Shown here piece after piece: positions 19,417 through 27,113 of a DNA stretch of 33,405 bases; within the stretch, counting starts at the first letter, position 1; every line of letters starts with the position of its first letter. Both the position numbers and the translations under genes were made by a program. The stretch is from Candidatus Krumholzibacteriota bacterium (GTDB taxonomy: Bacteria > Krumholzibacteriota > Krumholzibacteriia > Krumholzibacteriales > Krumholzibacteriaceae): assembly GCA_016926065.1 (NCBI GenBank), contig JAFGPI010000041.1, positions 1-33,405 of the forward strand, given 5' to 3'. A model generated the notes under the pieces. That model was given only the letters and a program-made list of their open reading frames with translations, ran no database searches and was not told the DNA's origin.

Positions 19417-20214
19417 ATGGGAAAGATAATCGCTATCGCCAACCAGAAAGGCGGGGTGGGAAAAACCACCACCGCCGTTAATCTCAGCGCCAGCCTGGGA
19501 GTGATAGAGGAAAAGGTGCTGCTGGTGGACGTAGATCCCCAGGCCAACGCCAGCAGCGGCCTGGGAGTGAGGGTAAAGGAAGAGGAAAAAACCATCTACG
19601 AGGCGCTGATTGGAGAGGTGGGGGTGGAGGAGATAATAGTGGAAACCGAGCTGACCGATCTGATTCCCTCTCACCCGCGGCTCATAGGGGCGGAGATCGA
19701 ACTGGTATCACAAATCGCCAGGGAGAAAAAGCTCAAAGAGGCGCTTTCCGAAATATCCGGCCTCTACGACTTCGTTATCGTCGATTGTCCTCCCAGCCTC
19801 GGATTGCTGACCCTGAACACACTCACCGCGGCGGATTCGGTATTGATACCGATTCAATGCGAATATTACGCCCTGGAGGGCTTGAGCCAGCTTCTCAGCA
19901 CTATCCGGATGGTTCAAAAGCACCTTAATCCCGACCTGCGCATCGAGGGGGTCCTGCTGACCATGTTCGATAAGAGGTTGAAACTGTCCAGCCAGGTTGC
20001 GGATGAAGCCATATCTTATTTCGGCGATAAGGTTTATGACAACATTATACCGAGAAACGTCAGGCTCAGCGAATGCCCGAGCTTCGGGAAACCGGTCATC
20101 CTCTACGATGTGGGGAGCGCCGGCGCCAAGAGCTATCTCAAGTTGGCCAAGGAACTCCTGGAAAAACAAGGAGGTACGGCGAAAAAGGTCATGGCCTCGG
20201 GGAGAGGTAGGTAA
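19417..20214 (+). CDS. parA: Chromosome partitioning ATPase ParA (Soj)
   Basis: Deviant-Walker ATPase that binds DNA as an ATP dimer and drives segregation of ParB-parS complexes. 265 residues from the ATG at 19417; the frame is open further upstream but overlaps the lipoprotein gene. The P-loop KGGVGKTT is at 11-18, switch I region VDVDPQANASSGLG follows, and Walker B/switch II is DFVIVDCPPSLGLLT. The lack of an N-terminal helix-turn-helix marks the chromosomal (type Ib-like) form. AGAGGGAG sits just before the ATG. The parB start is 1 nt after its stop. Confidence 0.95.
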   Translation: MGKIIAIANQKGGVGKTTTAVNLSASLGVIEEKVLLVDVDPQANASSGLGVRVKEEEKTIYEALIGEVGVEEIIVETELTDLIPSHPRLIGAEIELVSQIAREKKLKEALSEISGLYDFVIVDCPPSLGLLTLNTLTAADSVLIPIQCEYYALEGLSQLLSTIRMVQKHLNPDLRIEGVLLTMFDKRLKLSSQVADEAISYFGDKVYDNIIPRNVRLSECPSFGKPVILYDVGSAGAKSYLKLAKELLEKQGGTAKKVMASGRGR

Positions 20215-20215
20215 A

Positions 20216-21067
20216 ATGAGAAAACAGGTATTGGGGAGGGGACTGGAGGCGTTGATATCGCAGGACCTCCGGGAGAGCGTATCAGAAACCGAGCGGGTCC
20301 GGGAACTGGATATCAACAGTGTAGATCCCAACCCTCGTCAACCGAGAGAAAATTTCGACCAGAAAAATCTCAAGGAACTGGCCGATTCGATAAGGAGCAA
20401 CGGAGTGCTACAGCCGGTGGTGGTAAGAAGGGTGGGGGAAAGGTACCAGCTGGTAGTGGGTGAACGCCGCTTCCGGGCCTGCCGGATGGCCGGCAAGAAC
20501 ACCATCCCCGCCTTGGTGAGGACGATAGAAGAAGAGGATTCCTTGAAACTGGCGCTGATGGAAAATCTGCAGCGCGAAGATTTGAATCCGGTCGAGGAGG
20601 CAAAAGGCTACCGGGCCCTGAAAGAGGAGTATAGTCTTTCACCGAAGGAAATCGCGGACCTTCTCGGACGCGATAGAAGCACCGTGGCCAACACTTTGAG
20701 GCTGCTGAACCTGCCCGAGAAGGTCCTCAAGCTGCTGGAGGGAGGGAAGATCAAGGCCGGACACGCCCGGGCCCTGCTCTCCATCGAGGGGGAGGAGGAG
20801 CAGCTGGAATGGGCCAGGAAGATAATCGAGCTCCGGTTCACGGTCAGGGATATAGAAAGGGCGGTTCCCGGATCCGGGAGAAAGAATAAGGGCCGGAAAA
20901 AGGTTGATCCGCTCCTGCGGGAGCTGGAGGAACGCTCGGAAAAATATCTGGGCACCCGGGTAAAGATCATGCCCAGGGCGAAAGGCGGGGTGGTAAGGAT
21001 AGAGTATTATGCGGAGGAGGAGCTGGTCGATATTCTTAACAAGATAGGCGTGGATACGGTATTATAG
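20216..21067 (+). CDS. parB: Chromosome partitioning protein ParB (Spo0J), CTP-dependent clamp
   Basis: 283 residues from the ATG at 20216; the GAGAGGTAGG before it supports this start rather than the longer open frame. The N-terminal CTP-binding domain has GERRFRA at 82-88 and ENLQREDLNP at 116-125. The helix-turn-helix for parS recognition is about 141-162 (SPKEIADLLGRDRSTVANTL). A C-terminal dimerisation segment follows the basic linker GRKNKGRKK. ParB clamps load at parS and slide, forming the partition complex and recruiting SMC. Four candidate targets lie upstream in this window. Confidence 0.95.
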   Translation: MRKQVLGRGLEALISQDLRESVSETERVRELDINSVDPNPRQPRENFDQKNLKELADSIRSNGVLQPVVVRRVGERYQLVVGERRFRACRMAGKNTIPALVRTIEEEDSLKLALMENLQREDLNPVEEAKGYRALKEEYSLSPKEIADLLGRDRSTVANTLRLLNLPEKVLKLLEGGKIKAGHARALLSIEGEEEQLEWARKIIELRFTVRDIERAVPGSGRKNKGRKKVDPLLRELEERSEKYLGTRVKIMPRAKGGVVRIEYYAEEELVDILNKIGVDTVL

Positions 21068-21101
21068 ATATAACTGGAGTTTCGGGACAAGGCGCGAGGG
21101 C

Positions 21102-21881
21102 GTGAAAAAGGACACCTTTTCAGTAATAATCGTTCCCCACGATGTCAACAAGACCAGGACGTACAAGGTACCCTACAGCTTGTTGTATGTAATGTTGACG
21201 TTTCTGATCATAGGGACCGTTTCCCTGGTAATTTTTATCGCTACCTACGGCAGGCTGCTGGTAAAAACCCGGGAGACCATTCTGCTGGAAAAGCAGGTAG
21301 CCGAACTGACCAGAAGGAACGAGAAGATTAACGAGTTGATGAGAAATCTGGCACAGATACACGCGATGGATTTGAAGGTGCGGCAGATGCTGGGCCTGGA
21401 TATCGATCGGGCGGACAGTCTGGCCATGCAAAGCACCGGGGCGCTGGAGGATCAAACCGATAGGGAGGTGCAGAACGAAAAGGCTCAGATGCTAAGGGCC
21501 ATACCGAGTTTTTGGCCGGTGAGAGGTTTCATAACCAAAGGGTTCAGTATCGCGGGGGGTGAGAAAGATCCGAATTTTCATCCGGGAATAGATATCGGGG
21601 TGGAACGCGGGGTTCCGGTGAAGGCGGCCGCTTCGGGATATGTCCTGGAAGCGAGCTGGAACGATATCTATGGCTATTTCGTGAGGATAGATCACGGATA
21701 CGGAATAAAAACCCTTTACGGACACAATGAGAGGCTGGTAGTAATTAGGGGAGAAAGAGTGGGCCGCGGGCAGACGATAGCCTTTTCCGGGAATACCGGA
21801 AGGAGCTCGGCCCCGCATCTGCATTTCGAGGTCACGTTGAACAACAACTACGTGGACCCTTTGAAATACCTGTTGCAATGA
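21102..21881 (+). CDS. Membrane-anchored M23 (LytM/DUF-type) peptidase
   Basis: 259 residues starting at a GTG. A short cytoplasmic N-terminus precedes one membrane helix (about 27-48). A coiled coil (about 55-90) leads to a periplasmic LytM domain from about 135. Zinc ligands are His160 and Asp164 in HPGID and His241 in HLH; His208 in YGH is the likely catalytic base. All are intact, so this is probably an active peptidoglycan endopeptidase rather than a degenerate EnvC-type activator. It overlaps the bactofilin gene by 4 nt. LytM/bactofilin pairs are known elsewhere to shape the cell; here the pair is joined to parAB. Confidence 0.92.
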   Translation: MKKDTFSVIIVPHDVNKTRTYKVPYSLLYVMLTFLIIGTVSLVIFIATYGRLLVKTRETILLEKQVAELTRRNEKINELMRNLAQIHAMDLKVRQMLGLDIDRADSLAMQSTGALEDQTDREVQNEKAQMLRAIPSFWPVRGFITKGFSIAGGEKDPNFHPGIDIGVERGVPVKAAASGYVLEASWNDIYGYFVRIDHGYGIKTLYGHNERLVVIRGERVGRGQTIAFSGNTGRSSAPHLHFEVTLNNNYVDPLKYLLQ

Positions 21882-22375
21882 GGAAGGCCATGAAGAAACG
21901 GAATAATGAATCAAAGAAAGGGTTTTCAATGTTCGGGAAAGAGGGTGATAAAATGATCTCTGAAGGGAAGATGAATTCGATCATAGGCAAGGGATGCAAG
22001 ATCAACGGCACTATCGATGTCGAAGACGGAACCTTGAGAATCGACGGTGAGTTCGAGGGGACGATCAACTGTCCCGGTACCCTCGTCATCGGAAAAGGGG
22101 GCGTGGTTAAAGCCGACGTCAAGGTTAACAACGCCGTAGTGGGCGGCAACGTGCACGGAAATATCGACGCCAAGGAGAAGATAGAGCTTCAGGCCGGTTC
22201 ACGGCTGGAGGGCGATATCAAGACCACCCGGTTGGTTATTGATGAAGGGGTGTTTTTCGAGGGTGCCTGCAAGATGAGTCCCGGCGGAAGATCTCCGGTA
22301 ACGACCGCGGCGATCGACCAGCCCGAGGATAAAAAGGAAGAAAAGAAGGAAAAAGCGAACGCCTGGGCGAAGTAA
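21878..22375 (+). CDS. Bactofilin
   Basis: Polymer-forming cytoskeletal protein of the bactofilin (DUF583) family. The rigid beta-helical core runs about residues 38-130 (GKGCKINGTIDVEDGTLRID, GTINCPGTLVIGKGG, AVVGGNVHGNI, GSRLEGDIKTTRLVIDEG). The C-terminal tail is charged and probably disordered (EDKKEEKKEKANAWAK). The start is ambiguous: ATG 21878 overlaps the preceding stop. ATG 21890 follows GAGGAAGG. ATG 21929 follows AAAGGG by 6 nt and gives MFGKEGD, a common bactofilin beginning. It is the last gene of the par operon. Confidence 0.93.
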   Translation: MRKAMKKRNNESKKGFSMFGKEGDKMISEGKMNSIIGKGCKINGTIDVEDGTLRIDGEFEGTINCPGTLVIGKGGVVKADVKVNNAVVGGNVHGNIDAKEKIELQAGSRLEGDIKTTRLVIDEGVFFEGACKMSPGGRSPVTTAAIDQPEDKKEEKKEKANAWAK

Positions 22376-22410
22376 GCGGCGGGCGTTGAAAATAGAGAGG
22401 GAACAAGAAA

Positions 22411-22437
22411 AAGGGGTCACCCCTTCGGTGACCCCCT
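22411..22437 (-). terminator. Rho-independent terminator of hsp20 (possibly bidirectional)
   Basis: Stem GGGGTCACC/GGTGACCCC with a short CCTTC loop, between the converging bactofilin and hsp20 genes. On the minus strand it is followed by CCTTTTTCTTGTT, a proper T-tract, so it mainly ends hsp20 transcripts. On the plus strand the tail is CTTCC, weak, but the hairpin may still stop the par operon. Confidence 0.8.
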
Positions 22438-22475
22438 TCCCGCACAAGCCCCCGCCTGATTTGGCCGGTGCGTTT

Positions 22476-22919
22476 TCACTTGACCTTGATTTTGATTTCT
22501 TTCGGTTTTGCCGGTTCTTTCTTGGGGATGCCTATCTTCAGTATCCCGTTTTGATAATCGGCTTCCACCTGGTCGGACAATATATTCTCCGGCAATACGA
22601 ACGACCGGGTAAAGGCTCCGAAGCTTCTTTCCAGAAGCCGGTAGTTGTTGTCCTTTTCCTCCCTTTCCCTCTTCTTTTCCCCCCTGATAGTCAAGATGTT
22701 GTCTTGAACCTCGATATTGATCTTTTCCTTTTCCATTCCCGGCAATTCGGCGGTCAATTCGAATTTCTCGGGCATCTCTTCCACGTCGATCCGGGGAGCC
22801 CAGTCGGTCTTGTCGCAGACAGCCGGTAAATCGCATCCTAAAAACTGATTTACCAGTCTTTCCCAGTCATTGCTAAAAACCGGCAGGTTCAGGTTTTTGT
22901 TATACCTTACTAACCTCAT
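22476..22919 (-). CDS. Small heat-shock protein, Hsp20/alpha-crystallin family
   Basis: ATP-independent holdase chaperone, 147 residues. The alpha-crystallin domain runs about 42-135, starting at PRIDVEEMPEKFELTAELPG. It includes the VQDNILTIRGEKK strand, RSFGAFTRSFVLPENI and the G-x-L signature NGILKI. The C-terminal tail carries an I-x-I-type oligomerisation motif (IKIKVK). An AGGAGG lies 6 nt before the ATG. It is monocistronic, with its own terminator and a sigma-54-like promoter upstream. Confidence 0.95.
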   Translation of the reverse strand: MRLVRYNKNLNLPVFSNDWERLVNQFLGCDLPAVCDKTDWAPRIDVEEMPEKFELTAELPGMEKEKINIEVQDNILTIRGEKKREREEKDNNYRLLERSFGAFTRSFVLPENILSDQVEADYQNGILKIGIPKKEPAKPKEIKIKVK

Positions 22920-22982
22920 TTCCGTTCCTCCTGTTCCGGGCTTTTGCCCGCCTAATTGATTTCCGTTTCACTATTCCTAATT

Positions 22983-22998
22983 CGCAGGATACGTGCCA
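22983..22998 (-). promoter_or_regulatory. Probable sigma-54 (RpoN) promoter of hsp20
   Basis: On the minus strand TGGCACGTATCCTGCG has a perfect -24 element (TGGCAC), a purine after it, and a -12 CTGC at the exact required spacing. It matches TGGCACRNNNNTTGCW except at two weak positions. The start would fall about 22971, giving a leader of about 50 nt with a small CGGGC/GCCCG hairpin (22937-22950). No good sigma-32 or sigma-70 promoter was seen for this gene. Confidence 0.6.
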
Positions 22999-23049
22999 AA
23001 AAACACAAGGAGCGTATCTGATTATGTGTCTATGTGATACATCTGTTTT

Positions 23050-23062
23050 GCACAATTTGTGC
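23050..23062. promoter_or_regulatory. Perfect dyad upstream of hsp20
   Basis: GCACAA-T-TTGTGC, two perfect 6-bp arms around one base, about 80 bp upstream of the proposed hsp20 start. It could be an operator or enhancer site for an unknown regulator. Confidence 0.4.
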
Positions 23063-23103
23063 CGGGAGCGCAAAGAAGCCGGACTGCCAAGAATTTCACA
23101 AAC

Positions 23104-23130
23104 CTGCCATTACAACATGGGTTATGGCAG
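23104..23130. promoter_or_regulatory. Second dyad (CTGCCAT-N13-ATGGCAG) between hsp20 and the protease
   Basis: Seven-bp inverted arms spaced by 13 nt, about 135-160 bp upstream of the sigma-54 start. That distance suits a bacterial enhancer-binding protein. It also lies 60-80 bp upstream of the protease promoter, so it may act on that side instead. Confidence 0.35.
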
Positions 23131-23185
23131 AACATGTGACAAGATGGCCATGCCTGAGTGGCGCATTTTCATCTAAAAGTAAAAA

Positions 23186-23213
23186 TTGATTTTTCAGAGA
23201 ATAAGGCGATAAA
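23186..23213 (+). promoter_or_regulatory. Putative promoter of the secreted protease
   Basis: TTGATT (23186-23191), 16 nt, then GATAAA (23208-23213), each a 4/6 match. The stretch from here to the protease ATG contains a GGAGG-led 13-codon open frame at 23270 with no recognised role. Confidence 0.35.
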
Positions 23214-23350
23214 GAATTTGTCAAGATGAAAGGCCGGCCAGCCGATTACTCAGGGGGGGATTGTGGAGGATGAATGGCGGGGACCGTGCGGGGATGAACG
23301 AAGACCTTTGAAGCTTATCGATCAACCGGGGGCCGGTTTTGAAATATCTT

Positions 23351-26300
23351 ATGACGAATTTCCAGAGGAGCGTCCGGACGGCGGGGATTTTAATATTTAT
23401 TGCCGCGACGGCGGCCGCCGCGCCGGAGAGACCACGAGTAGAAAAGATTGATAAACCGGTTAGATTGCTAGTTCTGCGCGATCCCTGCAGGAGGGAGAAG
23501 TGGCGGGAACACGGCCCGGCGGGAAGGGCCCTCCTTAGGGATCCAGACTCCGGGGAAGGTGGTGGGGAGAGAATTTTCGGGCATGATTCTATACATCTAA
23601 TTAAAAAATTACCGGAGGAACTGTGGCGAATAGAGCTGGAAGATTACGCGGAAGCGGCGCGTCTGCGAGGGCAGATAGAAGAGATTGAAAAGCTGGAGGG
23701 AGTTCTCGGGGTATGGATTGAAAAAACCTATCGTTTTGATCCAGGGACGGAGGATAGGGCCCAGGAGGAATATCACCTGGGGCGCTTAAGCGCGGGGAGC
23801 GAGGCGCATGATCCTCTGTGGGAGGAGCAATGGGGCCCGGGGCTATGCGGGGTGGAGGGGGCCTGGGAGATAACCAGGGGCAGCCCGGAGGTGATCGTGG
23901 CCATCATAGATACCGGATGCGATATGACTCACCCGGATCTGGCAGGACAAATATGGAGAAACGAATCGGAATTAACCGGCCGGGAAGGAGTAGATGATGA
24001 CGGGAACGGATACCGCGACGACATCCGGGGATACGATTTCGTCTCGGTCGGCGAGGGCGAGGTTTTTAGCGGGGAGGATCCCGGACCGCCGGACAACGAT
24101 CCGGAAGATTTCGCCGGTCACGGAACTCACGTATCCGGTATAGTGGGGGCCGCGGCGGGAAACGGATGGGGGGTGGAGGGGGTCTCTCCCCGCTGCCGGC
24201 TAATGATCTTGAGGGCCGGATACCTGGCCGCCGACGGCCGGGGGGAATTGCGGGAAGGGGATCTGATCGAGGCCCTTTTTTACGCAGTAAACATGGGAGC
24301 CTCGGTGATCAACCTTAGCTGCGGTGGAGAATTCTCCGCCCTTCTTTATGAGGCGATTCTGCTGGCGGAAGAGGCGGGGGTGGTGGTCGTCGCTTCCGCC
24401 GGTAATGGCGGAGGAGAGGAAAAAACATACCCGGCCGCTTACCGGGAAACAATCGCCGTGGCCGCCCTGGAAGAGACGCTGCGCCCGGCAGTATTTACCG
24501 GCAGGGGAGATTGGGTTGATTGTGTCGCGCCCGGAGTGTCGATTATTTCATCCCTGCCGGGAGGATACGGCTACCGGAGCGGCACCTCCGCGGCCGCTCC
24601 CTTCGTTTCCGGCTGCGCGGCCCTGGTCAAAAGCAGGAATCCGGAATGGAACGCTGCCCAGGTCCGCTCCCAGGTGCTCAACACCTGCCAGGATATATTC
24701 GCAGGCGAAAAACCGGAAGAGGTTCTGTACGGGCGTGGTTTATGCCGGGCCGACAGCGCGGTCCGGGCGATCCCCGCGCTCCAGATTGCCGCTTATGGTT
24801 TTGATATTCGAGACACTGAGGGAGACGGGGATAGGGTGGCCGAGGCCGGGGAAAAGGTCACGGTGGCCTTCAGGCTGAAAAACGAATGGGCGGAAATCAC
24901 GGAAGCAGACCTGGTGGTTGCCACCGAGGACCGGTACGTGGATCTCCTGGATGATGGGGGTAGATACGTGGAGAGGTTGAAAGCGGGAGAAGAATTGCCG
25001 GTCGAAATTAATTTTAAATGTTCTTCCGCCATGGAATCCGATCACCTCTCCTGGTTCCGGGTGGAGTTACGCCGCGGCGGCCTTCTGGGATTTCAACGGT
25101 TCGCCCTGCTGCTGAATGGACGCAGGCGATTGGAGCCCGGCGAGGTGCGGGTAATGGAGATCTCCGGAGACGGTGACGGCGGAGCCGATCCGGGGGAGCG
25201 GATAAAGGTAATGACGCGGATAGTCAACCGGGGCGCCCGAACGGCCGGTGTTACTGCTTCCCTGGAAACGGAAAGGACCGGTCTCGCCGATGGTCCTCCC
25301 AGGTATTACGTGGGGGATATGGAAGAGGGAGAGAAGGCCTGGGCCGAATTCGAATTCACGCTGAATGAGGTAGAGAGAGAGGGACGGGTGATCGTTCCCC
25401 TGCGGATAAGCGGAGGGGACTTCAGCGCGGAAGAAGAGATATCTCTGTGGATAGCCTACCGGGGTAGCGGCGATGCCGGCGGCGATCCTCTTATGCTCCA
25501 GGGTGATGCGGGGCATGGCGGATTCTTCCGGGAGGCGCCCGCCGGACCGTTGGAGAGGCGCTGGGAAGGAGTGCTGGAGGGGCAGGGCAGCTTGCTGTGC
25601 CAGCCGGTAGCGGCCGGGGGAGTGGTTCTGGTGGCCAGGGAGGAAGCAGGCTCGAACACGGTGTATGCGCTGGAAACCGGCAGCGGAAGGCTCGAATGGC
25701 GGAAGAGCTTGAGCGGACAATCGCCCGGCGGACCGTCTTCCCTCGCCTGGTACCGGGGCATACTTTATGTGGGAGGCGGTGAGAATCTACAGGCCCTGGA
25801 TGTGGCCGAAGGAGAGGTCGTTTGGAGGTGGGACCCGGGAGCGGCGGAGGGGGAGGAAAGCGTCCGGGTCGGAAATCCGGCCGTTTACCGCGAACGTTTG
25901 TTGGTGGCAGTGCACGATCGTTCCCCGGGAGGGGGGGACTATATATGCTCCCTGGATCCCTATACCGGTTTCCCGGAATGGAGAAACGATTGTCCGGAGG
26001 GAGGGTACTACGCGGCGGACGCGCCCGCCTGCCTGGAGGGAAAGGTGTTTATAGCCGACGGGGCGGGGTGGATAACGGCCCGGGAGGTGGATAGCGGAGA
26101 GATTGTCTGGCACGAGGAGGCGGGGGGCACGCCCGGAGCCCCGCTTATAGCCTTCGGGGGAACTGTATGCGCCGTCACGACAGAAGGATTTTGCCGGGCT
26201 TTGAGCGCGGGTGATGGAAACCTTCGCTGGGAAACAAATCTGGGGGGGAAAGTGTCCGTTCCGCTCTGCGTCAACGGGGAGGGAAGCAGGTTGTACCTAA

Positions 26301-26905
26301 GCGTGGAAAGGTTTCCCGGTTCGGAGATCCTGGTTCTGGAGAAGGCCGGGGGAATGATCGTCGATCGATGGAAGATGGAAAAAAGGATCTCCGGAATCAG
26401 CCTCTCAGAATATGCGGTTTTCGCGACCGCCGTCAGCGGGGAATTGTTCCTCATCCCCATCGCGGGCGAGGCGGGGGAGGGGGATTGCCACGAACCTCCC
26501 CCGGGGCCGTATCCGCTCTCGGCCGCTCCGGCCTTTCACGGCGGCGGCCTGACCTTCATCGCCTACAACGGGAACGAGGAAGACCTGGTGGCGGCTTACC
26601 AAACCGTGGAGAGGCAAACGGCCCGGGGCGCCGCCCGCCTGCGGGCGAACTTTCCCAATCCTTTCAATCCCACCACCGAGATCTTATTCGAGGTCTCGGA
26701 GCGCCGGCGGGTGCGGCTGAGCGTGCATGATGTAACCGGCCGGCTTCTAAAAGTGCTGGAGGACGGGATATTTCCTCCCGGCAGCTACCGCAGTGAATGG
26801 AACGGAAGAAACCAGGGGGGAAGGAAGATGGCCGCCGGCGTTTACTTCTGCGTGCTGACCACCCGGGAGGGCAAGGAATCCCGGAAGATGGTATTGATCA
26901 AATAG
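23351..26905 (+). CDS. Secreted subtilisin-like (S8) protease with CARDB-like, PQQ-propeller and T9SS/FlgD-type C-terminal domains
   Basis: 1184 residues from ATG 23351; a TTG four codons earlier is also possible. The signal peptide ends near Ala-Ala-Ala-Ala about residue 24. A pro-region follows (about 25-130, ending LEGVLGVWIEKTYRF, inhibitor-I9-like). The S8 domain is about 165-470, with Asp187 (IIDTG), His257 (HGTHVSG), oxyanion Asn352 and Ser413 (GTSAAAP) all intact. Two CARDB-like sandwiches follow (about 475-710). At least five PQQ-type repeats (ALETGSGRLEWRKSL, ALDVAEGEVVWRW, AREVDSGEIVWHEE, ALSAGDGNLRWETN) form a predicted beta-propeller. Residues 1101-1184 (FPNPFNPTTEI to GVYFCVL...KMVLIK) form a sorting-type domain. 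It is likely surface-attached or exported across the outer membrane. Confidence 0.93.
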   Translation: MTNFQRSVRTAGILIFIAATAAAAPERPRVEKIDKPVRLLVLRDPCRREKWREHGPAGRALLRDPDSGEGGGERIFGHDSIHLIKKLPEELWRIELEDYAEAARLRGQIEEIEKLEGVLGVWIEKTYRFDPGTEDRAQEEYHLGRLSAGSEAHDPLWEEQWGPGLCGVEGAWEITRGSPEVIVAIIDTGCDMTHPDLAGQIWRNESELTGREGVDDDGNGYRDDIRGYDFVSVGEGEVFSGEDPGPPDNDPEDFAGHGTHVSGIVGAAAGNGWGVEGVSPRCRLMILRAGYLAADGRGELREGDLIEALFYAVNMGASVINLSCGGEFSALLYEAILLAEEAGVVVVASAGNGGGEEKTYPAAYRETIAVAALEETLRPAVFTGRGDWVDCVAPGVSIISSLPGGYGYRSGTSAAAPFVSGCAALVKSRNPEWNAAQVRSQVLNTCQDIFAGEKPEEVLYGRGLCRADSAVRAIPALQIAAYGFDIRDTEGDGDRVAEAGEKVTVAFRLKNEWAEITEADLVVATEDRYVDLLDDGGRYVERLKAGEELPVEINFKCSSAMESDHLSWFRVELRRGGLLGFQRFALLLNGRRRLEPGEVRVMEISGDGDGGADPGERIKVMTRIVNRGARTAGVTASLETERTGLADGPPRYYVGDMEEGEKAWAEFEFTLNEVEREGRVIVPLRISGGDFSAEEEISLWIAYRGSGDAGGDPLMLQGDAGHGGFFREAPAGPLERRWEGVLEGQGSLLCQPVAAGGVVLVAREEAGSNTVYALETGSGRLEWRKSLSGQSPGGPSSLAWYRGILYVGGGENLQALDVAEGEVVWRWDPGAAEGEESVRVGNPAVYRERLLVAVHDRSPGGGDYICSLDPYTGFPEWRNDCPEGGYYAADAPACLEGKVFIADGAGWITAREVDSGEIVWHEEAGGTPGAPLIAFGGTVCAVTTEGFCRALSAGDGNLRWETNLGGKVSVPLCVNGEGSRLYLSVERFPGSEILVLEKAGGMIVDRWKMEKRISGISLSEYAVFATAVSGELFLIPIAGEAGEGDCHEPPPGPYPLSAAPAFHGGGLTFIAYNGNEEDLVAAYQTVERQTARGAARLRANFPNPFNPTTEILFEVSERRRVRLSVHDVTGRLLKVLEDGIFPPGSYRSEWNGRNQGGRKMAAGVYFCVLTTREGKESRKMVLIK

Positions 26906-27113
26906 TACGTGTACCCTTTAAGTAAATAGATCTCATGGAAGACCCGGGGGCTGAGTTTTTCGAAGACTTGGCATCCGGGTAAAAAATTAGTAATTAAAGC
27001 GTATCAATACGTTGCTAGGCGGGAGCAACTATATTTTTCTAGGCGGGGGAAGCCATATATAATACGCTTGTTAAGAGATAGGCCTTACGAAGCTATTGCC
27101 ACGGGGGGAACCA
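26906..27113. other. Intergenic region before the ABC operon: hairpin, direct repeats, -10
   Basis: Holds GTTGCT-AGGCGGG-AGCAAC (27011-27029) followed by TATATTTTTCT, a weak rho-independent-like terminator for the protease. It also has two CTAGGCGGG direct repeats (27015-27023 and 27039-27047, 24 bp apart) and a perfect TATAAT at 27058-27063. The repeats lie at and upstream of the -35 position, suggesting an operator. No gene is seen. Confidence 0.45.
27058..27063 (+). promoter_or_regulatory. Probable -10 of the ABC exporter operon
   Basis: A perfect TATAAT, 50 bp before the ATP-binding gene. The expected -35 position (TTTTCT, 27035-27040) is poor, which is consistent with activator dependence through the CTAGGCGGG repeats. 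Confidence 0.45.

Noticed and set aside
22937-22950. Hairpin in the hsp20 leader as an RNA thermometer
   Set aside because: The 5-bp CGGGC/GCCCG stem does not sequester the AGGAGG, and no ROSE-type U(U/C)GCU pairing is seen.
23030-23051. CRP-like site (TGTGATACATC...TTTGCACA)
   Set aside because: Only the left half matches TGTGA; the right half is poor and nothing links it to cAMP control.
23263-23451. 62-codon open frame ahead of the protease
   Set aside because: It overlaps the protease start in another frame, and its composition and content match no known family.
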